From Sophora flavescens (Eukaryota > Streptophyta > Magnoliopsida > Fabales > Fabaceae), in assembly GCA_030762895.1 (NCBI GenBank), contig CM061065.1, forward strand, positions 65,766,200-65,830,199: 64,000 nt of DNA. The letters are read 5' to 3'. Each line of letters begins with the position of its first letter. Within the stretch, counting starts at the first letter, position 1. Positions 47,493 through 58,378 of this stretch are shown here, one piece after another. The notes under the pieces were generated by a model. That model worked only from the letters and a program-made list of their open reading frames with translations. It did not search any database and was not told where the DNA came from. A program made the translations under genes and the position numbers.

Positions 47493-47816
47493 CATGGATG
47501 CGTTTGGATAAACAACTTAATTAAGAGCTTATCACATAAGACCTTATCGCATGAGAGCTTATGCCATAAGCACTTAAAGAAAGAAATAGGCATGAGAGGA
47601 TTCGAATAGTGCAAAACACGAAGAGGGTATTTAGTGCATAAGCTCTTATGATAATTCCATAAGCTTCTCCCAGTGACTTACGAAAATAAGTCAAAAACTA
47701 CTTATGGGATGTCATAAGTTATTTTTATAAGCTCTGCCAAACACACTGCATAAGAGCTTATGTCATCAGATAAGTCAAAAGGAGCTTAAATAAGCTCTTT
47801 CAAACGCCACCCATAT
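47493..47816. mobile_element. MITE with GCGTTTGGATAA/CAAACGCC ends
   Basis: The inverted ends ATGCGTTTGGATAA and TTTCAAACGCCACCC and several internal CATAAGAGCTTATG palindromes mark a fold-back element of about 320 bp inserted beside MITE copy A. No protein is encoded. The superfamily is uncertain (hAT or PIF/Harbinger). Confidence 0.55.
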
Positions 47817-47817
47817 C

Positions 47818-48740
47818 TCGGAAATTGGTATTTGGTAATACAAAAAAGTGAATGATTATTTTGAGACAAGATGGCACGTACTACCTCCGGTATATATTAT
47901 AAGAGACAAAAGCTAAATCACATAGACCCTAAGAAAAGTTTTGAAATTTGCTAATTGTAATTAATATTTATATAGATTTTAAAAAAATACCCTTCTAATT
48001 GATGAATCAACTTACTTGCATGTAAAATTGATACGTATCTCGTAAATATAAATCATATTATAAATAAGGTAATATTTGAAATTAGCATTTAATATATATG
48101 AAAATTGATGCATGTTTCTAATATTTTGAACTAAAAAATTGACACATTTATTTCTTATAATATAGACCAGAGGTAGTATTATAAAACCATATCTCTGAAA
48201 TTGATATTTGGTAATACAGAAAAGTGAATGATTATTTTGAGGCAAGATGGCACGTACTACCTCCGATCCATATTATAAGAGAACCATAAATCACACAGAC
48301 CAAAAAAAATGTTTGAAATGAGCTAATTATAATTAATACTCATATAAATTTCCAAAAATACCCCTTCTAATTGATGAACCAACTCACTTGTATGGAAAAT
48401 TAATATGTATCTCATAAATATAAATCATATTATAAATAAGGGTAATATTGGAAATTAATATTTAATATATGTGAAAATTGATATATGTTTCTAATATTTT
48501 GGACCCAAAAAATGAACTCATTTGTTGTTGGAAAATACTAACAAGTGCTCTTAGGGTACTCGTTAATGAATCAAGAAAATAAAGTTTAGATAGAGAATTA
48601 ATATATTTAATATTTAAAAATTTGAAATATTTAATTTTCTAATTTAAACTTGTTCTTCTTGATTTCTTAAAAAATATCATAAAAACATCCGTTACTAAGA
48701 CCCTTTATTTTTTATAATATGGACGGGATGTACTATGAAG
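47818..48740. repeat. Tandem duplication carrying Stowaway-like MITEs B and C
   Basis: The segment starting ATATCTCGGAAATTGGTATTTGG and running through GATGGCACGTACTACCTCCG (47,813-47,887) is repeated at 48,187-48,262, each copy followed by a related MITE (47,885-48,180; 48,255-48,735). Copy C is split after TTTGTTG by about 170 bp starting TTGGAAAATACTAACAAGTG, which looks like another small insertion. Confidence 0.65.
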
Positions 48741-49525
48741 CAACAATAATGGTTAAATAAGCGATGGTGGTAGGTGGGTGACTGGATCCTATGTTTTGAT
48801 TATATATACATAGTTTTTCCCAATTTCAACCTAACTTGTTTTCTTCATAAAGCCTTTCTCTATCGCATTTATTTCATATTAAGAGTTGATTAATTTTAAT
48901 AGGGAAATGCTAACTAATGTGGTACTGATTAAGAAATTAAAAGGTATGTTTTTATGGGAAAATTGTCAAGTTAAGACTTTGAAAACTTGAATTTTTTGTT
49001 CACTAATAAATCATTGTCATTTTTTAATCAGTATTCTGAGAACATTACTTAATATATTTTAGTCAATTGATTGGTTGTTAATGATCCACAATTAATTAAA
49101 AGATATATCGTACAAACCAGGTGGGTTTATTAAAATGACCAAATTGCAAGCCATTATTTCCCATCAGTTATTAATTTAATAACTTCTTGGATCTTCGTGC
49201 TTTATGCTTTTCTTTACTAATAATTTCTTGCATGACCAAATTGGATACTATTAGGAAAAAGATTATTCGTAACATCATGACTTGCAAAAAATTCATTTGT
49301 CAACCGTCATCCGGCTCTTTCAAGTATAAATCTATCTATTACAAAAAAAAAATAATGAATTGAATTTAATGGACTATATTATTTTAAGAATGGTTAGTAA
49401 TCCATTCATCATTTTTCTAAATCTATTGGATCACACCATCAAACTAAAAAAAAATCCACTGGATGGAATTTGGACGCAACGTGGTCAGTGTGTTTAATGT
49501 CTTCGGAAACAATGTTGCACGTTGA

Positions 49526-50301
49526 TGACTCGTTTGGTGGTCAGGATAAGAGAGACAAGATAGGATAAACTATCATATCCTGTATGAAACTATTGTTTGG
49601 TGAGCCAGCAGGATAGGATAAACCAATCCTGTCTCCTATCTTATCCTGTCCATCTAGTTAAAATTCTATCCTGAGAGGGAGCTGGGTTAGAACTCAACGG
49701 AATAAGATAAGGTAATTTAAATTATAATAAAGTATAAAAAAAATGTATACATAAAATAATTAAAGTATAATAAATTATAATATGATTACCGAAAAAGGTA
49801 TAATAAAACATAAAATAATAAAAATATTAATAATTAATTTTAAAAATTATTATTTCTTCTCACAATGTTAATTTTGTTACTTTTTATTATTTTTAAAAAT
49901 TAAAAAATAAATAAAAATATTCTAATAATTTAACTATATTTAAAGTAAAAACTAAAAATGAATATTTAAAATTATAAAAAAGTTAATTTAAGTTAAACAA
50001 TATTTTAAATTTTTTAAATATTATATGTAATTTTATCACAAGGACAATTTTGTCTTTTTATATAATCTTAAAAAATGAAAATTATAAAAAAAAACTAAAA
50101 TCTAATAAAATATGAAAACATTCCGAACAAGAATGAAAATTTTAAAATTCATGCTAAAATTACAATGCTATCCAGTTGGTTATCTGGTGGACACCAAACG
50201 TCGGATAGAATAACAGCTTATCTTGCTCATATCCTATCCTACTTCTATCATACTCCCTTATCCTATCCACCCCTATCCTATCCTGACCACCAAACGAGCC
50301 C
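49526..50301. mobile_element. MITE with CTCGTTTGGTGGTCAGGATA inverted ends
   Basis: The left end CTCGTTTGGTGGTCAGGATA is matched by the inverted right end TATCCTGACCACCAAACGAG. GATAGGATA-type words occur inside both arms. About 775 bp, very AT-rich centre, no coding. The target duplication was not resolved. Confidence 0.7.
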
Positions 50302-50383
50302 TGAAATTCTAATGAAGACATTAATGTCAACGTGAGCAACATCAGGGCACATTGAAATTCCTATTTGGACGTTAACGGCAACG

Positions 50384-50434
50384 AGAGAGAGAGGAGGGAG
50401 GGAGGGAGGGAGGAAGAGGGAGAGAGGGGGAGAG
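50384..50434. repeat. GA-rich simple repeat
   Basis: GAGAGAGAGGAGGGAGGGAG-type run of about 50 bases. Confidence 0.9.
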
Positions 50435-50858
50435 AATATTTAATTTTTAAGATGATTTTTATGGATGGATTGGATATGCATTCGTATAAAAAAATGTTAA
50501 TGGATAAATTAGATTGATTTTTTTAGATGGATTATGAATGAATCGGATTTTTTATTTATAAATTTTTAATAGATTATGATGGGTTAATGGATCGTTTTTA
50601 ATCCAACCATCGTAGTTTGAATAAAAATTTATCCAATCCATCCATCTGCAATCCTTAGGGTACGTTTGATTTGCAAAAATTCAGGGGACTAGACAGCACA
50701 AGAATTCTGGTCCTCAGTTTGATTTGAAAAGTGGTCAGGGGACATGACAAAAAATGAGATGAGGGACATGACAAAAACCCGGAATTTTGCCCCCCACCAA
50801 ACCATGGGACAAAAAGTTGTCCCAATATTTAATTTTTTAAGATGATTTTCATGGATGG

Positions 50859-51620
50859 TGTAACACCCGGGTGCCGACGAGAACAGGGGGTGGTCGCCGG
50901 TGCAAGAAGGCACGGACAAGGAGCGGCTCCTGGCAAGCTTCTAGGCGGAGGGACACATGAATGAATCGATTACACACCCGAATGAGAGGGATCTTGAGAC
51001 TGTGTAGGTATGAGACTATACAGTTGAGGAATGTTTATATGAATTGATTGGTACTACCTATACCAACAAGATGCATCTTCTTTTCGGTAGCCCATCACTT
51101 AAGAACTCCACAATTAAGCGTGCTTGACTTGGAGCAATTTTGGGATGTGTGATCTCCTGAGAAGTTTTCCCAGGAAGCGTGTGAGTGAGGACAAAGTACG
51201 CTGAAAAGACTCGTGTTGGTCTGTGGGGCAGTCGTCAATCCATAGAGCAGTCAGGGATGTTACAAATGGTATCAAAGCGGCACCTCTCCCAGTACGGTGT
51301 GGTTCGGGGATGAACCAAGCGGAAGCTGGTGGGCATGTAACACCCGTGTGCCGACGAGGGCGGGAGTCGTCGCCGGTGCAAGAAGGCAAGGACAAGGAGC
51401 GGCTCCTGGCAGACTTCTAGGCAGAGGGGCACGTGAATGAACCGATTACACACCCGAATGAGAGGGATCCCGAGACTGTGTAGGTATGGGACTATACAGT
51501 TGAGGAATGCTTATATGAATTGATTGGTACTACCTATACCAACAAGCGATGCATCTTCTTTTCGGTAGCCCATCACTTAAGAACACCACAAGTTTTCCCA
51601 GGAAGCGTGTGAGTGAGGAG
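50859..51620 (+). mobile_element. Cassandra-type TRIM with 5S-like domain
   Basis: LTR 1 (50,859-51,264, TGTAACACCC...GGATGTTACA) is followed by a tRNA-Met-type primer site (TGGTATCAAAGC, 51,267-51,278) and only about 70 bp of internal DNA. LTR 2 then starts at 51,336 and breaks off at about 51,620. LTR 1 contains a 5S-rRNA-like block at about 51,070-51,180: box A AATTAAGCGTGCTTGACTTG at 51,112-51,131, intermediate element GGGATG at 51,142-51,147, and box C GTGATCTCCTGAGAAG at 51,149-51,164. This is the hallmark of Cassandra retrotransposons, whose LTR can be transcribed by RNA polymerase III. LTR 2 lacks about 50 bp covering exactly these boxes and lacks its 3' end. Confidence 0.82.
51070..51180 (+). 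ncRNA. 5S-rRNA-like domain in TRIM LTR
   Basis: Box A, intermediate element and box C of the 5S internal promoter are all recognisable but diverged from plant 5S rRNA. The flanking 5S arms are weakly conserved. It is probably the retroelement-borne 5S-like domain rather than a functional ribosomal RNA gene. Whether it still binds TFIIIA is unknown. Confidence 0.65.
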
Positions 51621-51989
51621 CACGTAAAAAAAATGTTAATGGATGAATTGGATAGATTTTATTAGATGGATTATGGATGAATCAGAATTTTTTTATTTAA
51701 AAATTTTTAATAGATCATGATGGCTTAATAGATCGTTTTTAATCCGTCCATCGTAATCCGAATAAAAAATTATCCAATCCATCCATCTGCAACCGTTAGG
51801 GTGCGTTTGATTTGCAAAAATTCAGGGGACTGGACAGCACAAGAATTCTTGTCCCCTGTTTGATTTGAAAAGTGGTCAGGGGACATGACAAAAAATGGGG
51901 TGAAGGACATGACAAAAACTTGGGCTTTTGTCCTCCACCAAACCATGGGGTAACAAATTGTTTCATAGACAGACCATCGAAAGATAAAA

Positions 51990-52145
51990 TTATCATTACA
52001 TCTCTCTCTTTTCTCTCTCCCTCTCTCCTCTCTCTTTTCTCTCTCTTCCTCTCTCCTTTTCCTCTCTCATCTATCTCTCTCCCTGTCTTCTCTCTCTTTC
52101 CCTATCTCTCCCTCTCTCCTCTCTCTCCCTCTTTCTCTCTTAATG
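51990..52145. repeat. CT-rich simple repeat
   Basis: Interrupted (TC)n/(CCCTCT)n tract of about 150 bp. Confidence 0.9.
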
Positions 52146-52188
52146 TGATTTTCTTTCTGTAAATGACACAACCCACACATAACTCAAG

Positions 52189-52189
<1 letters not shown>

Positions 52190-52232
<43 letters not shown>
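52190..52232. repeat. (AT)n microsatellite
   Basis: About 20 TA dinucleotides. Confidence 0.95.
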
Positions 52233-52233
<1 letters not shown>

Positions 52234-53620
52234 CAAAATTATATATTATGTTTATTTATAAATTAAATAATATATATAATATAAAAGTATTTCGATAAAT
52301 TTAATATTATTTGTTTGTGATATTTATTATTCATCAAATAATGTACAAGACAAAAAATTGTCCTATAACTCAAAAATTTATCATATACTGTTTGATACTT
52401 TTTACAAATGAAACGTATCCTTAATAAGACATGACTGAGCACATGACTGATTGCTAATAGAATTGGAGGAGGTGATTGGCTTGCAACAGGAAACGTGTAA
52501 TTGCAGAGAAATTGGATATTTTTGTAATAATAAAAAAAGTATAGATAAAAAAATACGAAGGTACTCTGACCATTTATACAATACAAGAACAATAACCGAT
52601 GTGTAGATCCAATATAAATAAAATATTGAATCTATCATATGAAACCAGTATTGCTGTCAGTCCCAAAACTTCCACAAGTAAAGAATCAGACGGTTTGACA
52701 AAACTAGAAAAAAAAAATTATGTTCATGATCATTTTTTAAATAATAGATTATTATGATAATTAATTATAATCAAAATTTGTTTTTTGTTTGGATATGTTT
52801 GATAAAAAACGATTTTAAGCTAATCTATTTTATTTGCGTGATGTCAAATAATCATTTTTACTACATAGTAAAGATGGAGAATGTTATGAATAAATGTTGT
52901 TTAGAAAAAGTTTTTTTAGAAAACAGCTGATCTTGCAGCTTATTAGAAAACAACTGAAATAAAAAGAAGAAAAAAACATTTTTAAAAAATAATCTTTATA
53001 TCCAAATATTCCAATTTTTCACAACACCACTTAATTGCTCAAAAACATAGTCAAATGAAAAAGATAATCTTTCCCGAACACATTCTTATATTACCAATCC
53101 ACTCCGGTCCATACCAATTTTACATGCTAAAAAGCCAAGTGGAAGAGACTTTGAAAGTGAATAATGAACTATCAATTAGCCACCTGCGCACTCAATCCAG
53201 AAAAACTCAACTTTTCTTCATCACAGATTTATGCACCTGCACCGCATGAATCCAGCAATATTACCTTGATGAAATGATAAAAGACCGGCATAATTGGATG
53301 AACAAACAATTATCTGCACTCAAGAAATCAACAGAACTAGTCAAATCAGATAATCCAGTCAAGGAACACATTACGATAAAAAATAAAAACCATTTTTTGG
53401 CAATGACAAAATAGATCTTCGAATCTTTTTTTTAAAAAATATAGATATTCGAATATTTTTGTAATAAAAAAAATAGATCTTCAAATCTATTAGCATTGAC
53501 AAACGAAATTTTTTTTAAGAAATGTCAAATCAAGGATTATAAAACCATTTCTCAAAAATTGTGAAAAGAAGGAGTGATTGATTATTGAAGCATGTTTCAC
53601 GCATATGATGCAGCAATTAT
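52233..53620. other. AT-rich upstream flank of the OMT gene
   Basis: No gene or transposon end was recognised. The last few hundred bases would contain the OMT promoter. Confidence 0.5.
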
Positions 53621-53623
53621 GCA

Positions 53624-53631
53624 TATAAATA
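53624..53631 (+). promoter_or_regulatory. TATA box of OMT gene
   Basis: TATAAATA lies 71 bases before the OMT start codon, a normal distance for a short plant 5' UTR with transcription starting near 53,655. Confidence 0.65.
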
Positions 53632-53701
53632 AGCAATGCCGGAACCAAGGAAAGCACACAACAAAAGTGAATAAGGAAACAAAAAAGAAAGACAAGTAAA
53701 A

Positions 53702-55731
53702 ATGAATTCCAATTTAGAACAGAATCAGCTTCCAACTGAGGTTGCAAAAGATAGTGATTACCTCTCTTCTTTAGTACTTGGTAACATGCCGATATTTTCA
53801 GCAATTTTAAATGCTGCTATTGATCTCAATTTATTTGAGATTATAGCTAAGTCTAACTCATCATGTGGTTCAAACATGTCTGCCGCTGAGATTGCTTCTC
53901 AACTTCCAAACCAACATCCAGATTTGGCTAACAGACTTGAACGCATGTTACCTTTGCTGGCCAGTTTCTCTGTTCTGATATGCTCTATTCGCATGAATGA
54001 AAATGGAAAGAGTGAAAGAGTTTATGCTCTCTCACCCAGTGGCAAAGGCTTTGCATATGATAGCGATGGAGGCTCTGCAGCTCCGTTCGCAACTCTAATG
54101 TTTCGAGGAATGGGTGACCTTTGGTAAGTAAACATTTATTGTTACTACTATATTATTTTTAACAAGATCTACATCTAATTGAAAATCTTTCTCACATACA
54201 TGATACTTCGATTTCATCACTATGAGACACTTTCAAGACGTAGAGGTGGAAATAGGCTAGATCGAACTAGATCTTGATAGCCTGAGTTTGGTCTGCGTTT
54301 CAATCTCGAGGCCCGAGCATGATCTATTGGTTTGATATAGGCCAATTTTTAAGACATGAGCCTGATCTACTATATGCCTGATCTGACTTAAAAACCTATT
54401 TAAAAGTGTATTTATTAACAAGACCTTTAAATATGCCTGCATCTATAAATAGGTCATTATCTTATACTTGTAAATATATAGGCTCTAGGACTCTAATGAT
54501 AAAGAGATATGTAGACCTATACTGATAAATAGGTCACTAGAATGGATAATACTTCTTAAGAAAGTTGATCTCTAAATTAAGTGAGTATATAAGATTGTAT
54601 CTACCATCATTTGATAAAATGCAACAAGATTTGATAATTGAGGATTGTAGGCCCACTTTTACTTGTTTATCATAGAGACAAATTTATTTTAAAGAAGTTT
54701 TTTCTGAAACATCCAAGCTAAACTTGTAATAAAAACGAACATTTGTGGTTATTTGAGCCTTTACATTTTACAAAGGAAAAAAGAAGTCATTATTTTATGA
54801 ATTTACCATCAACTTTTGTGTTGTTTCTTATCAGGAAGAATGTAAAGGATGCATTAGTGGACGAGAATAATAATTACTTCGAAAATGTCTATGGAATGCC
54901 ATTTTACCGATGCCTAGAGACAAATAAAGAGTTGTTTGACATTTTTATTAAAATGACGATTCATATCAGTCCATTAGAAATGAAAATGTTACTTAAACTA
55001 TATGATGGATTTGAGGGAGTATCAACACTTGTTGACGTAGGAGGTGGAGGAGGGCAGGTCTTAAAATTGATTATCTCCAAATATCCTACAATAAAAGGAA
55101 TTAATTTTGATTTGCCTCATGTGGTTCAAAATTCACCCCCTCATCCAGGTAGATATAACTATATTTGTCTCTTTTGTTTGTACAGCCTACAATATTTTGT
55201 ATGATGGTGTAAGTTTAATCCAAATTATTAATTACAAAACACTCTCATTTCATGAAGGGATAGAACATGTTGGAGGAGATATGTTTGAAAGTGTTCCAAA
55301 GGGTGATGCCATTATACTGAAGGTTAGCAAACAAACTTTCAATTTCATCTTTTAAGAATTCTATTCAATATATAAAAAATAATTAATGTCCTAATCTCAA
55401 TTTTTTTTCTCATGTTGGTCATTCATTTCAGCATGTATGCCATAATTGGCCAGATGAAAAATGTGTCGAACTTTTAAGAAATTGCCACAAAGCATTGCCT
55501 CAACATGGAAAGGTGATTATTCTGGACATTATAATCCCAGAAGTTCCGAATTCTAACACTGCATCTAAGCTGGGTTTCCTAATCGATAATCACATGTTTT
55601 TAACAAAAGGTGGAAAGGAAAGAACTGAGAAAGAATTTGAGAGTTTATGTTGGAGCTCAGGATTTTCCAGATTTCAAGTTGCTTGCAATGACTCAAGAGC
55701 AGTGATAGGTGTGATTGAATTTCATAAATAA
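53702..55731 (+). CDS. Class I plant O-methyltransferase (chalcone/isoflavone OMT type)
   Basis: Four exons (53,702-54,123; 54,835-55,148; 55,258-55,322; 55,432-55,731) with GT-AG introns join in frame to 366 codons plus stop, the normal length for the COMT/ChOMT family. These cytosolic enzymes move a methyl group from S-adenosylmethionine to a phenolic hydroxyl. The N-terminal dimerisation domain (MPIFSAILNAAIDLNLFEII) fills about residues 1-115. The SAM-binding loop LVDVGGGGGQVLKLI and GINFDLPHVV follow in exon 2, HVGGDMFESVPKGDA in exon 3, and the catalytic histidine in VCHNWPDEKC at the start of exon 4. The active-site Glu partner is in GKERTEKEFESL; the other acidic position reads Asp in VIILDIIIP. 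By recollection it is closest to legume isoliquiritigenin 2'-O-methyltransferase-like proteins. The substrate is not provable. The last third of exon 4 is duplicated downstream. Confidence 0.88.
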
Positions 55732-56538
55732 AAATTACTCAACTACAATTGACATTCTTGATATGTTTAAGCAGCTATGAAAAAATATTTGAGAAAGGGA
55801 AAATAAGGTAGCATAGTATGAAGAGACATTGTCTGAAGTCTATTAAATAATGAAGCGTGTTTTTTTTTCCTGATAGTTTGTCCATGATATTAAAAATTGT
55901 CCATTGGTTTGAGGAGTAATGAGAATTTCGGCCTTTGTGCTGTCCCTTATCCCACTTTTTATCATGTCATCTGATCACTTTATAAATCAAACATGGAATA
56001 ACTACTCTTGTGCGATTCAATCCGTTATTGTTTTTTATTATTTTAAATCAAATGCACCTACACGTGTGTATTATTATTCTTGCATAAGTGTCATGCTAAT
56101 CTATTAGCTTTTACTTCAACAGTTTCTTTTCAACGAGGGTCTATATTTTTGTTTATATTTTATTTTTCTTTTGGGTCTATAGCCTTCGTTATATAAGAAA
56201 ATAAAAAGAAAACCTAACTTGTGACTGGCCAAGCCTCATTTTAGATAAAATATTCAATTGACTAAAAGTCTGTTTGTTATAGATTATTTTGGGAAAAAAT
56301 TATTTTTAAATAATAATGACTTGTGAGGATTTTGATTGTATTTGTTTTAACTTTTAGAAATAATGAAGAATCTAATAATAATAATAAATTGTTAAAGCAA
56401 ATCCGAAGCTAATTAAAATCTGATTTACAGAGGAGATATAACGTTCACAAAAAAAGTTATGAAAAGACAATTGACAGAACATGCTTAGTAAGGGGACTGA
56501 CATGATGCATATTTTGAAAACTGTCAAAATAAAATAGA

Positions 56539-56922
56539 GGTTTAATGAACTTTTTTGTCTCTACATTTTAGGTGAGTTTTGATTTTAGTCTCTAATATAT
56601 TTTTTTCAATGGTTTTCGTCCTTGACAATTTCAAAGCGTTGATTTGAGTCCGTGTTATTCCAAAACGTTGGTTTTGGTTTTCACATGTTGCTTCATATAT
56701 CATCGGTATCTTCCAATAACAACTTCAAGTACCACCTCCAATTCTCTTATGCCTCCTGCTCAAGCACTACAAAAGCAAGGGAAAGTACTAATCATTTTGC
56801 TCCCTCTCAACTCCTAAAACCAATCTTTTGAAATTACTAAGGATCAAAACCATTATAAAAAAATGTTAAATATCAAAACCAAAACTCACCTAAAATATAG
56901 TGACCAAAAAGTTTATTAAACT
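56539..56922. mobile_element. MULE-like MITE (unit 1)
   Basis: The left arm GGTTTAATGAACTTTTTTGTC and the inverted right arm match almost throughout 384 bp. The flanks TAAAATAGA and TAAAATAAA agree at 8 of 9 positions, fitting a 9-bp Mutator-type duplication. The same element is at 60,525-60,908. Confidence 0.75.
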
Positions 56923-57164
56923 TAAAATAAATGAAACTAAAAGAAAAAACTGACACAGCCTTGGGATATATTTGTCTCAAAAGACAAATATTAAGTTCAA
57001 TAAAATTAAATAACAAGTAATGGACAAAAACATGTATAGGGCGCCTACAAAACAAAATCAAGCATTGGACACAATCATTCAAACATTATATGAAGTGATG
57101 GACGCATAGGCATTAATCCATAATAGAATGCATGTTCAAGTGTTTCCTGATGATTGTGAATCTA

Positions 57165-57460
57165 TCCTCAGCGTTGGGTTTGGTAGATATGTCAATCTAT
57201 TGAGGGTTAGTATCAATAAATTGAATATCAAATACCTCTTTTTTGTGTATAGTCTTTAATAAAATGATGTTTATTCTTTATATGTTTAGCTCTCGAATGT
57301 AAGATATGATTCTTTGATATGTTTATGGCAATCATGTTATCACAAAACATTGGAATCTTACTTACAAATACGTTGTAATTATCGAGTTGATGTTTAATCC
57401 AAAGAAGTTGAGAACAACAACTAGTAGTCGAGGTGTATTCAGCTTCAACAATAGATAGGG
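57165..57460 (-). pseudogene. Copia RNase H relic (unit 1)
   Basis: Minus-strand reading gives LSIVEAEYTSTTSC, QLLWIKHQLDNYN, FCDNMIAINISKNHILHSRA and KHIKNKHHFIKDYTQK. This is the C-terminal RNase H block of Copia pol, which normally reads STAEAEY...DN-SAI-ISKNP--HSRTKHI-I--HF. Stops follow. It is in the opposite orientation to the Copia gag further right, so it comes from a different insertion. The copy in unit 2 is at 61,151-61,446. Confidence 0.75.
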
Positions 57461-57857
57461 TTATAGTATTTTACCTCTTACTTGACCATTAGACTATGTG
57501 AACATCTAATTTTGTCCCATTTGTTTATTTTATTTAATTCTATTTTTTTATTTCAGGAAAAGAAGAGAAAAAAAAAATATAGTGAAGAAAGAAGGAAGAA
57601 AAGAGACATAAGTCAGAAAAAAAAGAGAAAAAGAAGAAGATTGGGCTCCTCCATCATTTTTTCTATAAATACCGACACAAGAAGAAAGAAAAGGGGGTCT
57701 GAAAAAGAGAGAAAAAGTCTGGATTTTTTTTTGTTCATCTTGTTGCTATTTTCGTTTTCTGTAATAAGTGAAATTCGAAATCACTGGAGTTTTCTTTCTT
57801 CTCCACAATTGTATTTTCGTTACACTCTGATTTTTGGGGATTTTTGTTTGTAACTTT
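57461..57857 (+). other. Unclassified segment with TATA box
   Basis: A purine-rich AAGAAGAGAAAAAA block and a CTATAAATA box (57,663-57,671) give it the look of a degenerate LTR or promoter. No boundaries were found. It is repeated in unit 2 (about 61,447-61,840). Confidence 0.3.
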
Positions 57858-58127
57858 TGTTAAAGTAGCCATATGGTTAAGTTAGTTACAAAGTTGGTTA
57901 AGTTAGCTAAGTTAGTTATTCCTTGTTAGTTGTTAGTTGAAGTTAGTTAGCCTTCTTAGCTTCTCAATCTTTTTAGTCTTTCAGATGTATATATATGTAT
58001 CTGCTTGCAATAATTATCACTCAATGAATGAATTTCACCATTCAAACACTAAGTCCTCATTGCTTGCACAATAAGAAAAGTGTGATGAGTTCTGTTGCTG
58101 TTGCCATTCAGTTCTTCTGTTTTCACA
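57858..58127 (+). repeat. Copia LTR (270 bp, unit 1)
   Basis: Starts TGTTAAAGTAGCC and ends TTTTCACA, directly followed by TGGTATCA (58,128-58,135), the first eight bases of the tRNA-Met primer site. This marks it as a 5' LTR. GTTAGTTA-type words repeat inside. The identical copy in unit 2 is at 61,841-62,110. Confidence 0.75.
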
Positions 58128-58167
58128 TGGTATCATTCACTTTCTACCTAGCTTCCGCTTCCAAGAT

Positions 58168-58312
58168 TCTTGATCCTTCGTTGATCATTTTTCGATCCTT
58201 GTTGTATTGATCCTTTGTTGATCACTTCTTGATCCTTTGTTGATCATCTTTCGATCCTTTGTTGATCGTTTTTTGACCATTTCTTGATCCCTTGTTGATC
58301 CTTCTCGCATAC
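58168..58312 (+). repeat. Minisatellite in Copia leader (unit 1)
   Basis: About seven imperfect copies of TTGATCCTTTGTTGATCAYT (about 21 bp) lie between the primer site and gag; the copy in unit 2 is at about 62,151-62,295. Confidence 0.85.
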
Positions 58313-58378
58313 TTGCTGATTCTTCAAATCAATCTATCTTCTTTCTGATTCCATTTTTCCTTTGATTCTTTGCGAAAA

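Larger units (their letters stand above)
50441..51966. repeat. Tandem duplication, second copy hit by a TRIM
   Basis: Unit 1 (50,441-50,823) runs from AATATTTAATTTTTAAGATG through ATCCATCCATCTGCAA and then a MITE-like block that starts GGGTACGTTTGATTTGCAAA (50,658-50,822). Unit 2 repeats this order (50,824-50,858, then 51,625-51,966) but is interrupted by the Cassandra element. The MITE-like block recurs inverted downstream of the OMT gene (about 55,865-56,065) and in the array. Confidence 0.75.

Noticed and set aside
51223..51453. Short frames around the TRIM internal region
   Set aside because: They run across LTR ends and the primer site; TRIMs do not encode proteins.
57461..57857. 3' LTR of the minus-strand RNase H relic
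   Set aside because: It lies upstream, not downstream, of that relic on its own strand, so it cannot be its 3' LTR.
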